Of a DNA stretch of 59,300 nucleotides, positions 40,801-54,500 are shown piece after piece (position 1 is the first letter of the stretch; each line of letters begins with the position of its first letter). Made by a program: the position numbers and the translations under genes. This stretch comes from Pigoraptor vietnamica (Eukaryota; Opisthokonta; Filasterea): positions 1 to 59,300 of the forward strand of contig CALSCQ010000082.1 in NCBI GenBank assembly GCA_943704525.1. Direction: 5' to 3'. The notes beneath the pieces are model-generated. The model was not told where the DNA came from. It saw only the letters and a program-made list of their open reading frames with translations, and made no database searches.

Positions 40801-43800
40801 CGCTGGCGTGGGCGAGAACCGGCGCCGCGCACCGTGTTGGGGTCGGGCGCCGTGCTCGCCACGGCCCACTCGACCAACCGGCGGTCGCGCTCGTGCCTCT
40901 CGCCGGCGAGCGCCTGCGACATCACTCCAAAACCGGGCATGTTGTGGTGCCTAGCGGCGCGCCGGTGCGCACGGTCGCGCACTTGCTGGGCCTCCGCGGC
41001 GAGGTCCGGCGGCAGCGACGCAATAAAGGCCTCGTCCTGCTCCAAGAATATCTCCTCGCGGAGCTCCGGGGGAAGCGACGCGAGGAACGTCGCGTTGTCC
41101 ACTTCCGGGACGGCCGGCGCGGCGGCGGGCGCGGCGGCACTCGATTGCGCGCGCTGTCGCATGCGTTCCTGTTGCTCGAGCACTTCGACCTGTATCTCGG
41201 GAGGGAGTGCCGCGAGGTATTCGGGGCTGACCTGCTCCAGTCCAGCGGCAAAGTCGCCCTCAAACAGCGGAGCCGATCCACCCGGCACGCCACCAGAGAG
41301 CGCAGCCAAATGGCCCAGCTGCTGCGCGAGCACTTCGGCACGCAGCTCCGGCGGAAGGGCCTCCAAAAAGTCCGGATCGATGCCCGGGGGCAGGCCCTGC
41401 GCCGCGGGCTGAGCGGGTGCGGGTGCGGCAGCCGCGGGTGCGGCGGGCGGCGCGGTCGAAGGTGCAGCCGCATCGGTCGCAGATGTGAGGGGGACAGACT
41501 GCGTCGCCGGCGCCGGTGCCGCTTCAGACGCGGCAAGTCGCGCGGCGGCTTCCTTCTCGGCGCGCTCCTGCTCCTGCCGCTTGCGCTCGGCGGCCGCGCG
41601 CTCCTTCTGGAGCTCGCTTTCCCTGCGCTTCTCCTCGGCCTCGCGGTCCAGCTCCGCCATTTCATCGAGGGCCATGCGCACGAGGCGCTCGCCGATACGC
41701 CGCACGAGGCCGTCGACGCGGTCCTCTGCCTCGTCCTCCGCCATGAGGACGTGCATTTCCTCCAGCCAGCGCTCGTGCGTGGGAACGGGTGCGACTGTCG
41801 CCACACTGTTGCGGCCCATCGGCACGCGCGCGCGCCCCATAAGTTCGGACAGCCGATCCACGGGACGCAGTGCGTGCTGCATCGCTTGCACGGCGTGCCG
41901 CGCGGCCTCGTTGGCCAGCACGCGGGAGGGCGCGGGTGCGACTGGTGTCACAGGGGTGACGGGGGTAACGGGCGCAGACGAGTCCATGAACATCGGCTGC
42001 GCCTGCGATGCCTGCGATGCGCCCTGAGCGGGCGGAACAATCTCGTCCACGTGTGGCAGAACAGCCTCCAGAATGTGAATCGGGTGCGTCGACATGACGC
42101 TGCCGCTTGGCGCCTCCACGGGACCTATTCCGAAGCCCGGCGGCAATATGGGCCGGTGGTGACCGATGTGCAAGCCGAGTGCGTGCGGCACAGGGTCAGC
42201 GCCGCCCGCGCGCGCAACGAGATGGTGCGGACCGATGAGTGTGTTGTTGTGTCGCGCGGGAGGGTTCGGCGGACGTTCCGTGTCGGCCGCGCGGGGGCCC
42301 GTTCGCGGGTCCCCAGCGCCGCCATCGCCATCGTCACTCGACAAACGCCCCATGCCCATGAACGTGCCTTCCAAGAGACGACGCGGGCCGCCGTGTCCGT
42401 ACGGCGGGTAGAGCAGCAGGTGCGGCGCGACGACGGCGCGGTTCCCGCCCATCATCACGTAATCGAGTTCCTCGGCGAAGGCGTCAGGTCCAAAGGCGTC
42501 GAAGCGGGCCATGTCGTCGTCGACAATCTCAAAGCCGTCGTCCTCGTACGGAAGCGCGTGCATGCGCGCGCCGCGTCCAATGCCCGCCATGCCGCCCATC
42601 CTCACCGCGTCGCCCGGTGCACCAAAGATGTTCCGCTCGTTCTGGAAGAGCATCCCTTCGTCCTCGCCAAAGTAGCTGTCCTCGTCATCGTCGTCGTCTC
42701 CATCGTCGCCGTTGTCGCCGTCGTCGTCCTCCTCCTCCACAACGTCTGCCTCGTCCTCCTCGCCGCCTTCTGAGCTGCCTTCGCCGTCGCCATCCCCGTG
42801 GCGGTGGCCCAGCAGCATGTTGTCGTCCTCTCCTTCCATGTGCGCGTCACCGTCGCGGCCTTCTTCGTCCTCGTCCCCCTCGCCCTCGCTGTCGCTGTCG
42901 CTCTCGCGCACCTCCTCCTGCATCGCCTGCATCATGCGGCGGACGTGGCCTTCCTCGTCCTCCCATTCCATTTCAGACCCGCCGTCCGACCCGCCGTCGT
43001 CGCCATCGCCGTCGTCGTCGCCATCTTCATCCCCGGCGCTCGAGACGCTGTCCATCCGGCGGCTCTGGTGCCGCGCCACTGCCGGGCGTTGCGCGTGCGC
43101 GTGCGCGTGGCCGTGGCCGTGGCCGTGGCCGTGGCGGCCGTCACCGCCGTCGTACCCGTCCTCCATGTCGCGCGAGTGGTCCACGCGCGCGCGGACAGGG
43201 TCTGCGTCCGGCGCATCGACGTCTGCGCGCGGCTGGGACGCCGCGTCGAGCGCCGCCTGGATGCGCCCCGGCGTAGGCCTCACGTGACTACCGACCGCTT
43301 CCGGCCTCGGCACTTCGGCGGCAGGGGCTCGCGGGCCGGCGCCGCGCTGGCTGCGGTTGCTCACCTGTCGCATAAACTGCATCCCAACGTCAACCTCCGC
43401 CGCGTTTTGTTCGTCCCCGGGTGCAAGACCTTCGGCCTCGTCGTTGCCGTCCGAGTCGTTGCCGATGGAAACGGCGCTACCCGACGACACGGTGCGCTGG
43501 CGCGCGGCCGCACCGAGGCCGAGGTCATTCGCGGTGAAAATGAGCGATTCGAGCGCGGCCATGAGACCCTTCACGTCCGACGCCGACTCGGGCTGAGTCA
43601 GCTCGACCGTCTTCAGGAGATCGGCGAGCGCCGACACAAAGCGGCGGTTGACGAGAGAGGTAAGGACCTTCTTGATGGCTTCCTCGTCCGCCTTGTCGTG
43701 ACGCGGGTCCACGCGCGGCAGCGGGTGCTCCGCGTCGTCAAAGAGAATCAGCGAGGAGACCACGTGACCGATGGCGGCCATGCGCGCGCGCCGCTTCGCC

Positions 43801-46800
43801 CCTTCTTCCATGAGCGACGCCTCCCGGACGACCTCGCGCAGCTCGCCCGTGACAAGCTCACGCGTGGCATCCGCCCGCGCGAGGGCGATGAGGACGGCAA
43901 TGTGCCGCGACGCGCAGGCAGCCTGAAGCATTTCCTCCCCCATGCGCGGTTGGGCGTCGCCAGCCCCGCCAGCCTTGGAGCGTGCCACGCTGAGACCTTC
44001 GAGAACCGCCCGTACCACCGACGCCCTCTGGCCGTTCTCAGCAAATGCCGCGGTCGCGGAAGGATACGACGACAGTATCTCGGCCAACAGCGAAAGAATG
44101 GCCGTCCTGTCCAATCCCGCGCCCGTGCCCGACCTTGCGGCATCCGCGTCTCCCTTGGGACGCGCGACAGCGTCAATCTCCATCGGGACGGGCCCGTCGC
44201 CGTTCACGTGATTCGGGACGGCCGCATCGCCCTTCGATTCTTCGGCCGCGGCCGCCATGAGGCTGTCGACAAGCGCCGACACGACAAGACGCATGGACAC
44301 TGACGGCGGTTCCGTGGGCTGGACGGGCTGCTGTTGGGTTCGCTCGGGCGACTCGTCCGCGGCGCGCCCGCGATCCTCCGATGGACCCGCGCTCCCGTTC
44401 TTGTCCTTCTTTGGCGGCGGCGATCCCTTCCTCCAGTCGTCGCCCTCCCTGTACACAATCTGCGGGTTCTTGGCAGACGCCGACGCCGAGCCGGGCGGTA
44501 TCGCAATCGCGCTCACGTGCGAGAGAAACGCAGCCTCGGTCGCCGCCTCGCTGCGATACGCAACACCCGTGACAGCCTTGAGCGCAGCGCGCAGGTCGCA
44601 CGACGGCAGCCCGCGCGATGCGTGTCGACGGAGCGTATCGCGCACAATCGTCGACGCTGCCGACTTGAGCGCCGAGCCGTCCTCGACGACGTGACGCAAC
44701 ACCATGGCGACGAGCGATGCCATGCCACGGAAGGCGGCGCGCGGAGGAATGGCGAGCACGGCCTGCACGCCCCCGGCGGACACAAACTCGGCGGCAAGGC
44801 CCTCGTCCTTCGTGAAGCGCACCACCAGCTGCAAAGCCGCACTGGTCGAATCGCGCGACATGCGAGAAGCCTGCAGCAGCCGCAGGCACGCGTGCAACAG
44901 CCGCGAGCCCTCCTGAGGCGTCAGCCCCTGCACGGCGGGCAGCGATTCGGCCGCCTCCGCCTTGCCCTTTCCGCGGCCGTTGCCGTCGCCGTCCTTCGAG
45001 CCCGCCTGGGGCTTGCGGGGCATCGCTGCTACGCGGGCATGGGCGTCCAGCATCAACAGTACGGGCGCGATCCAATCCACGCACAGGGTCGTGGGAGCCG
45101 CGGCCGTCGAACGCACGAGACACTCCGCAGCGAGTTCCACGAGGTTGACTGCCTCGGCAAAGAGGCTCGAGTTGCGCAGAATTGCGGCCATGGCGTGCCG
45201 CGCCTCACCCAGCGCAAGGGCGATCACGTGGGCGCGCGCGTAGACACGGCGCGGCATGTCGCCGTCGAACGGCCCAGCGCCCAACCGCATCGTGCCTGCG
45301 AGTTGCTGAAACGCGGGCAGCACGCCCTCCACGAGCTCCCCGAGGATGCGCTCCGCGTGCGCTCCGTCATCCCTCTTGCACGCCAGCGCAATCAGCTCGC
45401 CCACACGCACGGCCGTCCCCTCGTGGGCGTCGAGTATGGCGAGGCACGTGCCGATGAGCGACTTCATGATCGTGTGCACGGGCGTCTCCTCCTCCGACGC
45501 AGCGGGGGCGACGCTGTCCTTGGCCTTGCCCTTCCCCTTACCGGCGGCTGTCGTGCCCACTGAAATGCTGCGCGACAGATTCAGCGCCTCCCGCAGCATC
45601 TCAATCTCCTCCTCGGTGAGATCGGTCCCCCCAAGCGTGGACAATACGTCCCCGAGCGCGTCGACTTCGCTGGCAGCGCTCGGGGCACCCTCTCCCGCCG
45701 CCGACTGCGACGGCTTCGACGGGAACGACTTGAGAATGTCCGCAACGCACATGAGCAGCATGTCCAGCGTCCCCTTCGCAAAGCCGCCGACGAGCGCCGG
45801 CGACGACCACATCGGCACGAGAACATTTAGCGCGCGCTTTTGCACCGTGCGCGCCGTCGCCGCCGAGTCGCTCGAGCGCGCAGGAGTGTCCGGAGGCGGA
45901 ATGGGGAACCCAAAGCGCTGAGGCATCGGCGGCGGCTCCGACCCCGCAACCAGCTGGGCGTTTGACAGGCGCTCCACAGCGGAGAACATGCACGACAGCG
46001 CCCTGTTCGCGACCGTCTCGAGGGCGACGCAGACGGGGTCCTTCGGGGCGTCCCCTACGGACGAGGGCTGCGCGAGCGCGGCGACGTCCGATAGAGTGCG
46101 GAAGAAGCGATCGAGACCGCCGTTCGCCTCGACTGCCGCGATAATCGACGTGTGCGCGACGCGCCCGCGCTCTTCAAAGAAGAACTGGGAGAGCTCGCCC
46201 GTGGCCGTCGCCACATAAATTGCGGCTGCTGCGGTATCGACCTCGCCACCGGGGGTCCCCGCAGACTCTCTCGACAAGGGAATCAAGGCGCCGCACGACG
46301 CGTCAAAGTGGTCGCGAATAATGCCGGCGACCGCGTCGACAACTTCCTTTGCGGGCGGCGAAACGCGCCCGCTGAGAGGCCGCGCGCGCCGCGGCGACAT
46401 GAGAAGCCGCACGGTGGAAGATAGCAGCGAGTGCATGCCGGAGGCCACCTGGCACAGGCGGAACATGGGGTCCGTCACCTTGTCCTCCTTCTTCTCCTTC
46501 GGAGGAGGGGCGCCGCTCTTCGCGGCCTTGACGCCCTCAATCAGCGCCGTCGCCTTGCGCATCGACAGCTCCGCCAGCAGCAGCCGGTGCAGCCGACCGA
46601 GCTCCGACAGCATGGCGCGCCCCTCCGGCGTCGCCCAGTAGGTCGTCATGGCCCCCATCGTGCGCGCGTGGATGTGCTCACGTGACACGGACGTGAACAC
46701 GCCGATCAGGACACGCAGGAGACCGAGAGAGCGGTAGAGCCCCTGCGGCGCCGTCTCGCCACTGGCGCGCGCTGCGGCCAAGCCGGACTCGGTGTCCGCG

Positions 46801-49800
46801 ATGAGGGCGTCGAGGCGCGAGCACAAAAGCGGGATAATGTCGTCGACGCCCGACGAGAGCAGGTTGACAAAGAAATTGCACAGTTGCGCGCACGCCACTG
46901 TCGTGCCAAAGTCCACGGGCAGGCAGGCAAGGCCGAAGAGGTCGCACATGGCGTCCGCGCCCTTCAGCCGCACAAACATCTTCCGGTGCTCCTCCGATGC
47001 AAGTAGATTCCCGACAAACTGCGATCAACAACAAACTCAGCTCAACGAGCGACACACGCGCAAACGCGCACAAAGCAACCAAATTCCACGGACATACTCA
47101 GTTCAGCAGCAGCACCAAGCTCCCACCTTCGACACGTTGGCAATGTAATCCAGCAGCGGCACGAGCTGACGGCCCTCCGCCGGCCCCGCGGCGTCCAATT
47201 CGGCGTCCGTCTCCAAGCGCTCCTCCTTGTCCTCCAGATCCATCAGACGCATGGACCGCTTCATGGGGCGCTCGGGAGCACCGGTCTCTTCGCGTTCGAT
47301 CGCTATGCTTGGGTCGACGCCCATGTCGCGCAGACGGGTGACAAGCGCAACGGCTGCCGTTATGCCCTCCTCACGCAGAGTGGGCTGGTGGCGCAGGAGC
47401 TCGTCCATGGCCGTTCCCAGCTTGCTCGATGTCCCGCCCACAAGCGCGTGGCGGTATTCTGGCGACAGGAATATGCGGAAGAGACCCTCAAACGGCCGCG
47501 AGGACGCGAACGCTTCGAGACCGGCGGCGTTGAGGCAGAGGGCGCTGAGCACGTGGGGCAGCGCGCACAACACCTGCGGGATGAAGATGCGTTTCTTAAG
47601 AAAATAAAGCGGAGTTCTGCTGCACTCCGACACAAACGCACAAGAACACACAAACGCACAGGAACACACGGCCAGGGACACGTAAGTGCTTTTCCTTCCC
47701 ACCTCGGACGACGGTGGAATCTTGTTGACGAGTGCTGACAGCACCGCGCCCGCAACGCCGCTCTCTTGCAAGTGGGACAGCGTCGTCGGCTCGTGGTGCA
47801 CAAAGTTCGCGAGCAGCGAAATGGCTGCAAGGCAGCAACCGGACCCGATCAGAGTTGCAGTTAGACGCACAAGCGTATCATCACGCACGCAAGCGAGTAT
47901 TGGCAAAAAAGGAAGGGGCAGAATCGGCCCCCGCAATAGAGAAGACGAGAAAGGAGAAGTTGTCACAAAAACAAACGGACCTGCGGCAAACAGGTGCGGG
48001 CCGTAATCCTCGCCGCGCTCAACGATGCGGCGCAGAAGGGACGGGAGACGACCTTCCAGCAGCCCACGCACGCGGTCGGCGAGCGAGGAGAGACGCAGCG
48101 AATTGCCCACAAACGAGAGGAGCGTACGAATGAACGACGACTTCACAGACAGTGCGCTCGCTGCGAGTTGAGCACGGCGTGTCAGCACGCACATGCAATG
48201 TTACGCACAGAAGAGCGCCGGAACTTACCTCTGCGACCCTTGGCGAGAGGGTCGTCGGCCGTCTTCAATTTTCCAGCGTCGCTGTCCAGAATGGCCTCGA
48301 GCTGGTCCATCTCGTACTGGACGGAGGCGAAAAAATGTGTCAGGCACGAGTACAAGCAAAGACTAAACGCAATTATCATACAGAATTTAATATCCGGAAA
48401 TCAAGAAGACAACCAAACCCATTCCACGGAGCAGCGCCTTGCAACACCCACCCCGAGTCGGTCCACAAAGAGATCAAAGCCGCCCATCTCAGAGAACGAC
48501 GCGTCCCCCGGTGCGTCCGACCGCTTGAACAGCGACTGGATAATCCGGACAGACACAATCACAAGCTGCGTGCGGTTACATAGTGTTACCAGGGCTCGGA
48601 TGCGAGAGGGAATAGTGACATTATGTCACGGGCGCAGTCACAGAACATCGCGCATACCTCGTCTCGAGAGGGATCGCGGATGCGCAACAGGGGCAGCAGC
48701 GTCTGGAACGCTCCCGTCGCCACGAGGGAGGACGCCCCAAAGGACGTCGATGAGAGCAGCGCGAAGAACACCATGGCAATGTCCACAAACTTGCGCGAGA
48801 TGCCCTCGGCGCCCTCCGCAGGCGCGCCATCGGGACTGGCTATGGCGGCGACGCACTTTCGGAGCAGTGTGGGGATGAAGAGCTGGTGGGCCGAGGGGTC
48901 CATTGCGGTCAGGCATGTCGTCATGCGGCGCCTGTCCTGCGCAAAAGCCACGAGGCACCGCAGGCACGCCTCGCGGACTTTCTGCAGCCGTTCAGGGACC
49001 AATAGGGTGAGCCATCCAGGAGCATTCACGCATGTGAGCCACACAGATGCATAATGACAATGTCACGCATGTGAGAGACTCGAGACGGCATCCATCACAC
49101 CACGTGACCACACATGGAAACACAGCCGCCCACCGTGGGAACGCTGTTGCTCTCGAGCACCGCAATAATCTCCTCGACGACCTCAAAATCGTCAACGAAA
49201 ATCGCCTCGACAATGTGGAAGGGCGCGTCCGCTTGCACTGGAAAAAATACAGCACTCTTCAGTGACAACAGGACAAGCATGTGTTACACAGGACACAACA
49301 CACACACACACACACACATGCCGGCGCGCGTCCGCAAAGCACCCACCGAGCAGCGCAATCGCGGCCACCTTGACCCTCACGAGCTCACGCCGGCGCTCAA
49401 TGTTCCCGAACGACTGCGCGAGACGAATGCGGCAGAGCAGCGCAAACTGCTGGCGCCGAGAAACTCCGTGCTTCTCGACGAGGCGACGCAGGAATTCAAA
49501 GGCGTCCTCGTCCACTTGGTCCATGTGCTCCACCCGGATGTTCCCGTGCGTGGGGCCGGCGAGGTCGCGGCGACCCTCCGATTCCTCCTGAGTCACATAG
49601 TCAAACTCGAGAGTGGTTGCCTCGGCGGGAAACTGCACACAATGCAGCAATTGTGAGTCCCCATAAGCTCCACCAGCATGTGGGAATTGTGTGTGAGAGA
49701 AAATGTGTGTGTGTGCCTGTGTATGTGTGGCGTGGTATGTGTGTTCGTGCGTAACACACAAGAGAGCCACGAATACCAGTGATACGAAAAAGTTATAACA

Positions 49801-50677
49801 CGGTATGACGGCCACGCACCTCCTTCGTCTCGCTCGACGAGAGGGCGAGAAGACTGTAGCCAATTTCGCCGGGATTGTGCCCGCGGGCAAACTGGGCCGC
49901 GCGTTCCAAGAGATGGAGCTGACGGTCGAATCGCACGGGCCGAAGCCCGTTGCTCTGGCGCGCGGGCGACGACGCAACGAGCAGCAAGTAAAACACCTTC
50001 CGCACCACCCGCAGGTCCCGCTCAGCGAGGAGGTTGTACAGTCGCTGCAATGGCGACGATGAGTGATACATGTCTGTTATCCCACGGTTTTCATGTATCG
50101 CTCAGACACAGTGGATGCACGAACACTGCGCCGTTAACTCACGTCCAGCGATGCGTATGCCTGCTTGTTGTACGTCAAGTCAAGCACATCGGTCGTGAAG
50201 CGGAGTATCTCGCACACGAGGTCGCTCGCAGCCTCGGTGACGATGGCTGGCGTCAACACATCGCCCTGGCCCGCCTCTCCAAATGCGTGCGAGTGGCGCT
50301 CCAGAATTTCGTCAAAGCGGTCAAGCACGTCCGCAAACGGCTGAAGGTCCGTTTGCTACACACAGAACAAACACGCGTCAGCCCATCATGACGCAAGGGG
50401 ACAACGGCAAAGCAATGATGCAGAGACTCACCCGATCAATCGAGTACGTCGCCGGTGAGTGAAGTTTCACGGATCGCAGAACTTCGGCGAGACGATCCTC
50501 CGGCGTCGCCATAATGTGCGCGACAAGGGCATCCACCTCAGGCGCCTGTTCAATGCGCAAATAAAAATGAGCGCGAAATGCACAACAAACTCAAAGTGAC
50601 AGTTCACGCCGAGTCGAAAGACAGACCTTTCGGCGCGTTGGACGCCCGGGGAAGTGCAGTTGCCGGTCGATCTTCAT
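37820..50677 (-). CDS. HUWE1: Giant HECT E3 ubiquitin ligase (HUWE1/UPL1/TOM1 family)
   Basis: Fourteen exons: 50677-50627, 50545-50432, 50355-50143, 50044-49820, 49632-49347, 49237-49134, 48981-48658, 48535-48452, 48316-48229, 48160-47981, 47824-47703, 47573-47127, 47018-38038 and 37922-37820. They give 3,773 residues, close to plant UPL1. The first 1,100 or so residues are the helical DUF908/DUF913 region ([49 protein letters not shown]). A His-Gly/His-Ala run (about 2040-2056) and a long acidic tract (about 2065-2200) follow. [26 protein letters not shown] and [13 protein letters not shown] form the DUF4414 ubiquitin-binding block (about 2625-2760). The HECT domain (about 3420-3773) includes [26 protein letters not shown] and [13 protein letters not shown] with catalytic Cys3740. 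I saw no UBA or WWE domain, so the layout is nearer UPL1/TOM1 than animal HUWE1. Exon 13 alone is 9 kb. Confidence 0.95.
49297..49318. repeat. Short CA repeat in a HECT-ligase intron
   Basis: About ten CA units between exons 49632-49347 and 49237-49134. Confidence 0.9.
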
Positions 50678-51587
50678 GGTTGCCGAGAGCGTGCAACCAG
50701 GGAGATGCCCTGCAATAACGAATTGTCAGCACTTTCGGCGTCAGTCGTTAACCATGCGGCAAACAGACAGCCGAAAACACTCACGGCGGCAAAGGGCGGC
50801 CTCGAGGCGCGGAAAAGAAGCGCGCGCTCGCAGCGTCAGCTATCAAGTCATCTACTTGGCGATGGGAACAGCCCGGTCCGAACAAGCGGACGGGTACACG
50901 CCACGCAATGTGAACGAAGAGTAGGCTGATCTGACAACACGTCACACGTACGCAAAAAGCAGGAAAGGGAAGTGGACGCGCTGTGAAATGGCGCGCAACG
51001 AAAAAACACGCGGACGCAGACGCTAGTGGAGCGGGATCGTGTATGCCGCGCTGTTTGGACGATAACGCACACGCACACACGCATGCACAGCTACTCTGTA
51101 CCAACAGCGCACGTCGAAACTTCAGTCCGAATGTTACACGCACGCACGATTTAGTAGAAAATTGGGCACTCCATCCGCCATCCATTTATTGCACACAAGC
51201 ATCTTCTAGAAAAATTGCCACACAAGTGCCCTTACTATATGGCGTTCACCTCTCATCACGTGACGGCACGTGCCGAAGATGGTCACCTGGTGTCATGTGG
51301 CAGCACGTGATCAGTCGCCCTTGACAACGCGGCGCGATTGAAGTATCAACTGCATGTGCACACAACACGGAGATGCGCTGTAACCACCGCTAATTACTGT
51401 GCATATTGGTCGCATTCGCGTGCGACGTTGCGGACACACACGGCATTGTTATAGTCGGGGACGAGGCGTGCATACGTGCGTCCATGGCGTCGTTCAGCAG
51501 CTAGAAACCTCGTTTGCTGTGAGTTCGGAAGGGGCATCGGGCTCCCACTCGCGCCTTCGGGGCGCTCGTCGGCTCGTCGACTCGAAA
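50678..51587. promoter_or_regulatory. Divergent promoter region of the HECT ligase and CFAP92-like gene
   Basis: A 910-bp gap between divergent start codons with no supported gene. Three perfect cacgtg E-boxes lie within 53 bp at 51257-51262, 51267-51272 and 51304-51309. A CA/CG-rich alternating stretch is at about 51065-51085. I did not try to fix the transcription starts. Confidence 0.5.
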
Positions 51588-54500
51588 ATGGCCAACGACG
51601 ACTCCGCCCACGATGTTATGTTCAGCATCCGCATCGAATCGGTCGTCCAAAAGCGTGAGTGTCTGATTGTCCAAAGCAGTGCTCGTTCGTCACGTGGGGA
51701 TGTGCTCACGGCTGTTGGTTCGCAGCGGACTGTCTCGATCTCGACTCGGAAAAGTTGAAGCTGCTGTCACGTCGGCAACGCGAGAAGCGATACAGGGACT
51801 CGGCGCGGATGGCGAAGACGTTCTATTATGCGTTCACTCTGACGAAGGGCGATCCGCCGGTCAAAACGGACGCATTCACTTTTGAAAACCCTCTGTGGAA
51901 CCACAACCAGCGACTTCGTGTGACGAACGAGATGCTCATGCAGTTTTACAAGTGAGTGTGGGAGACAACACGTGCTAATGCTGCTCGAGTGTATTGCGTT
52001 TGTGGCCACTTCGTCCGTGTGCATTGACTGACGCGGTTGCCCACTTCGCGTCGCAGAAAGCCGCTCAAGTTCAAGGTGCTCGAGCGCATCATGACACAGG
52101 GGACGCGCGATGCGAAGGACAAGGACACGGCGAGCATAGCGCAGGCGTCGCACACGCGCGAGCCCAAGAAGGAGGGGAAGCGGAAAGAGGGGAAGGAGGC
52201 CAACACGCTCTCCGTTCCCAAAGTGCCGTCCCGCCCTGCGTCGGTGGCCGAAAATCAGCCGAAGCGCATACTGTCGACGGCGACGCTGCGTCACGGCGAC
52301 CCTTCGAGCATGCACCTGAATCGTCCCGAGTCGCCGGGCAGCGAGTCGAACAACGGCGACGACCGCCGCGGGGATCCGTACGCGTCGCAGGCGCAGAGGG
52401 ACGCGAATCGTCGGCGAAAGCAGTCGATATCTATAGAGTTGCAGCACGTGGGGGAGTTGCTGGTGGACCTCCACCCGCTGCTCATGGGCGAACTGACGAC
52501 GTCGGCGGAGCTCGTGGGCAACATCCCGGGGCTGGACGAGGCTAGGGTGACGGTGACGGTGGACGAGCCTCTCATGTCATACTGGCAGGCGCAGCAGCTG
52601 AACCCCCTCACGGTGACGGTGATTCGGGCGCGAAACCTGCCCGACAACCCCGGTGGCTACGACGACCTGTACGACAAGTGCCTCCCCGTCACGTACAAGT
52701 ACAAGCTGCTCGGGTTCGCCGACTCGAAGCCCTCGCGGGGTCTGCCGCACGCGCGCGAAGTGGAGTGGAACGAGCGCCAGCTGTTCTTCGCGGGGATATA
52801 CGACCAGGACGAATTCCGCGAGAAGCTGACGGGCGCCACGTTCGTCGTGGAGGTCCATGACCGGGACCGGCGACCGCCGGACATGTCGATACAGCCGTGC
52901 GTGTACGGCGACGGCGACGCGAAGGTGGAGGAGGAGCTTGCGGGCGGCATTACGCGCCACATGCGGCAACGCATCGAGCGAGACCCGTTTCTCGGCCCTC
53001 CGGCTCCGTGGGACCCGCACGGAATCGCGAGCTTTTCGCTGCAGAATTTGCTGCACGGCAAGGACACGCTACAGATGACGTCGAACATTCTCCCCTGTCG
53101 CGCGCCCCCGAAGAGGGGTCAGCCGGACGCGGGGCAAATGGCGGCGGGGCTCTACATAGAGTCTGGCGCAGAGCTCGAGATTCGCGTGCAGCTGCTCCAC
53201 CCGTTCATCGACCAGTGGCGGCCGCAGAAGGCGTTTTCGCGCGCGATCTACATGTTCAACCGCGGAGAGGACGACCTCGCGGCGCGCCTCGAACAGCTCA
53301 TCGTGGCCATCAACACGTCCTCCCTCCACCTCGACACGCTCCCACCCACGGTCGTGTCGGCGGCGCTTGCCAGCTACAAGCTCTCCCGCGAGCAGAAGTC
53401 GAGCCGCACGCTCAACCTCGTCACTGGGTTCCAGTGTGTGGATGCCGATGGCCGCATCTTTGTGATCGAGGGCCTCGCCGCGCTTGCGATGGAGCGAATA
53501 TGGAACGCGATGCTGCGTGCGGCGGAGGGGCGCAATGGGCGTGAGGAGACGGCGAGCCCCGTCGGACGCTCGGGCTCCGCCGGCGAACAGCGCATGCGAC
53601 AGCTCGTTCAGATTGCGTCGCGCCGCTTCCGCGTGCTCTACAACCCCGAGCTCACGTTCGGAGAGCGCCTCTACGCCGCCTTCGACGCCTGCATTCGCAC
53701 ATTCCGCCTGTCGGAACCGCTCGACACGCTGCTGACGTATCCCCTGCTTTACGTGCGCGGGACTGTTCCGCACGAGTGCATGGCGGGCCTCACGAAGCTC
53801 CACGGCATCCGCCAGATGCACCGCCTCCGCGACGTCGTGCGACTCGACCTCCTTCCCACGGCGGCGATGGTTGTGTCTGTTGCGAAAACGGTGGGAATGG
53901 TCTTGCCGGACGACGAGGACGCCGCGTTTCGCGCCGCGATGGTGCTCGCCGAGCGTCCAAAGTCGTCGTCACGTGACACGCCGTACGATGCGTCTGTACG
54001 AGAGTCCATGCGCAGCTCGAGTGCGAGCCCCACGGGTCGGCGAAAGTCGTCGCTGTTGCTGTCCACGCTTCAGGACCCCGTGCTTGGTATGAGTGGAGAG
54101 CCTGCCCGCGGGCAGATGGCTTCGCGAACCGGCGGCATCACGAGCGTGATTGACGCGCGGAACGGCGAGTACGAGGAGCACATGCGGCGAGGGCGACACA
54201 CGGCCAACTTCGTCAAGGAGAACATTGTGAGTTTGTGTGTGTTTAAAAAAATTCGTCTTGGTCGTGTTATGCTCGATGTGCGTGTACGTGTGCATTCATC
54301 GCCACGTGTTGCGCTTGTTCTGAGGATTTTCTCCGTCTCCTACCGTTCGTGTAGGCTCGTTTCCCGTACCACGAGCCCGCACCGCGCGAAGTGCAGGGTC
54401 CCAACGAGAAGTTTGTGCACATTTACAGCAGCCAAAAGCTGAACACGGCGGAGATGCAGAAGAAGGAGATTCGCGAGAGGATTGCCGAGGTGCGTTGCGC

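Noticed and set aside
39924-42773. A 949-codon open frame on the plus strand opposite the HECT ligase
   Set aside because: It lies wholly antisense to the conserved 9-kb HECT exon, is rich in Arg, Gly and Val, and has no family likeness. Long antisense frames are expected where codons strongly prefer G or C at third positions.
46980-50677. Reading the HECT ligase as starting at the methionine at 46979
   Set aside because: Twelve upstream exons with matching phases carry the conserved N-terminal DUF908/DUF913 region, including LLASEEHRK directly before that methionine.
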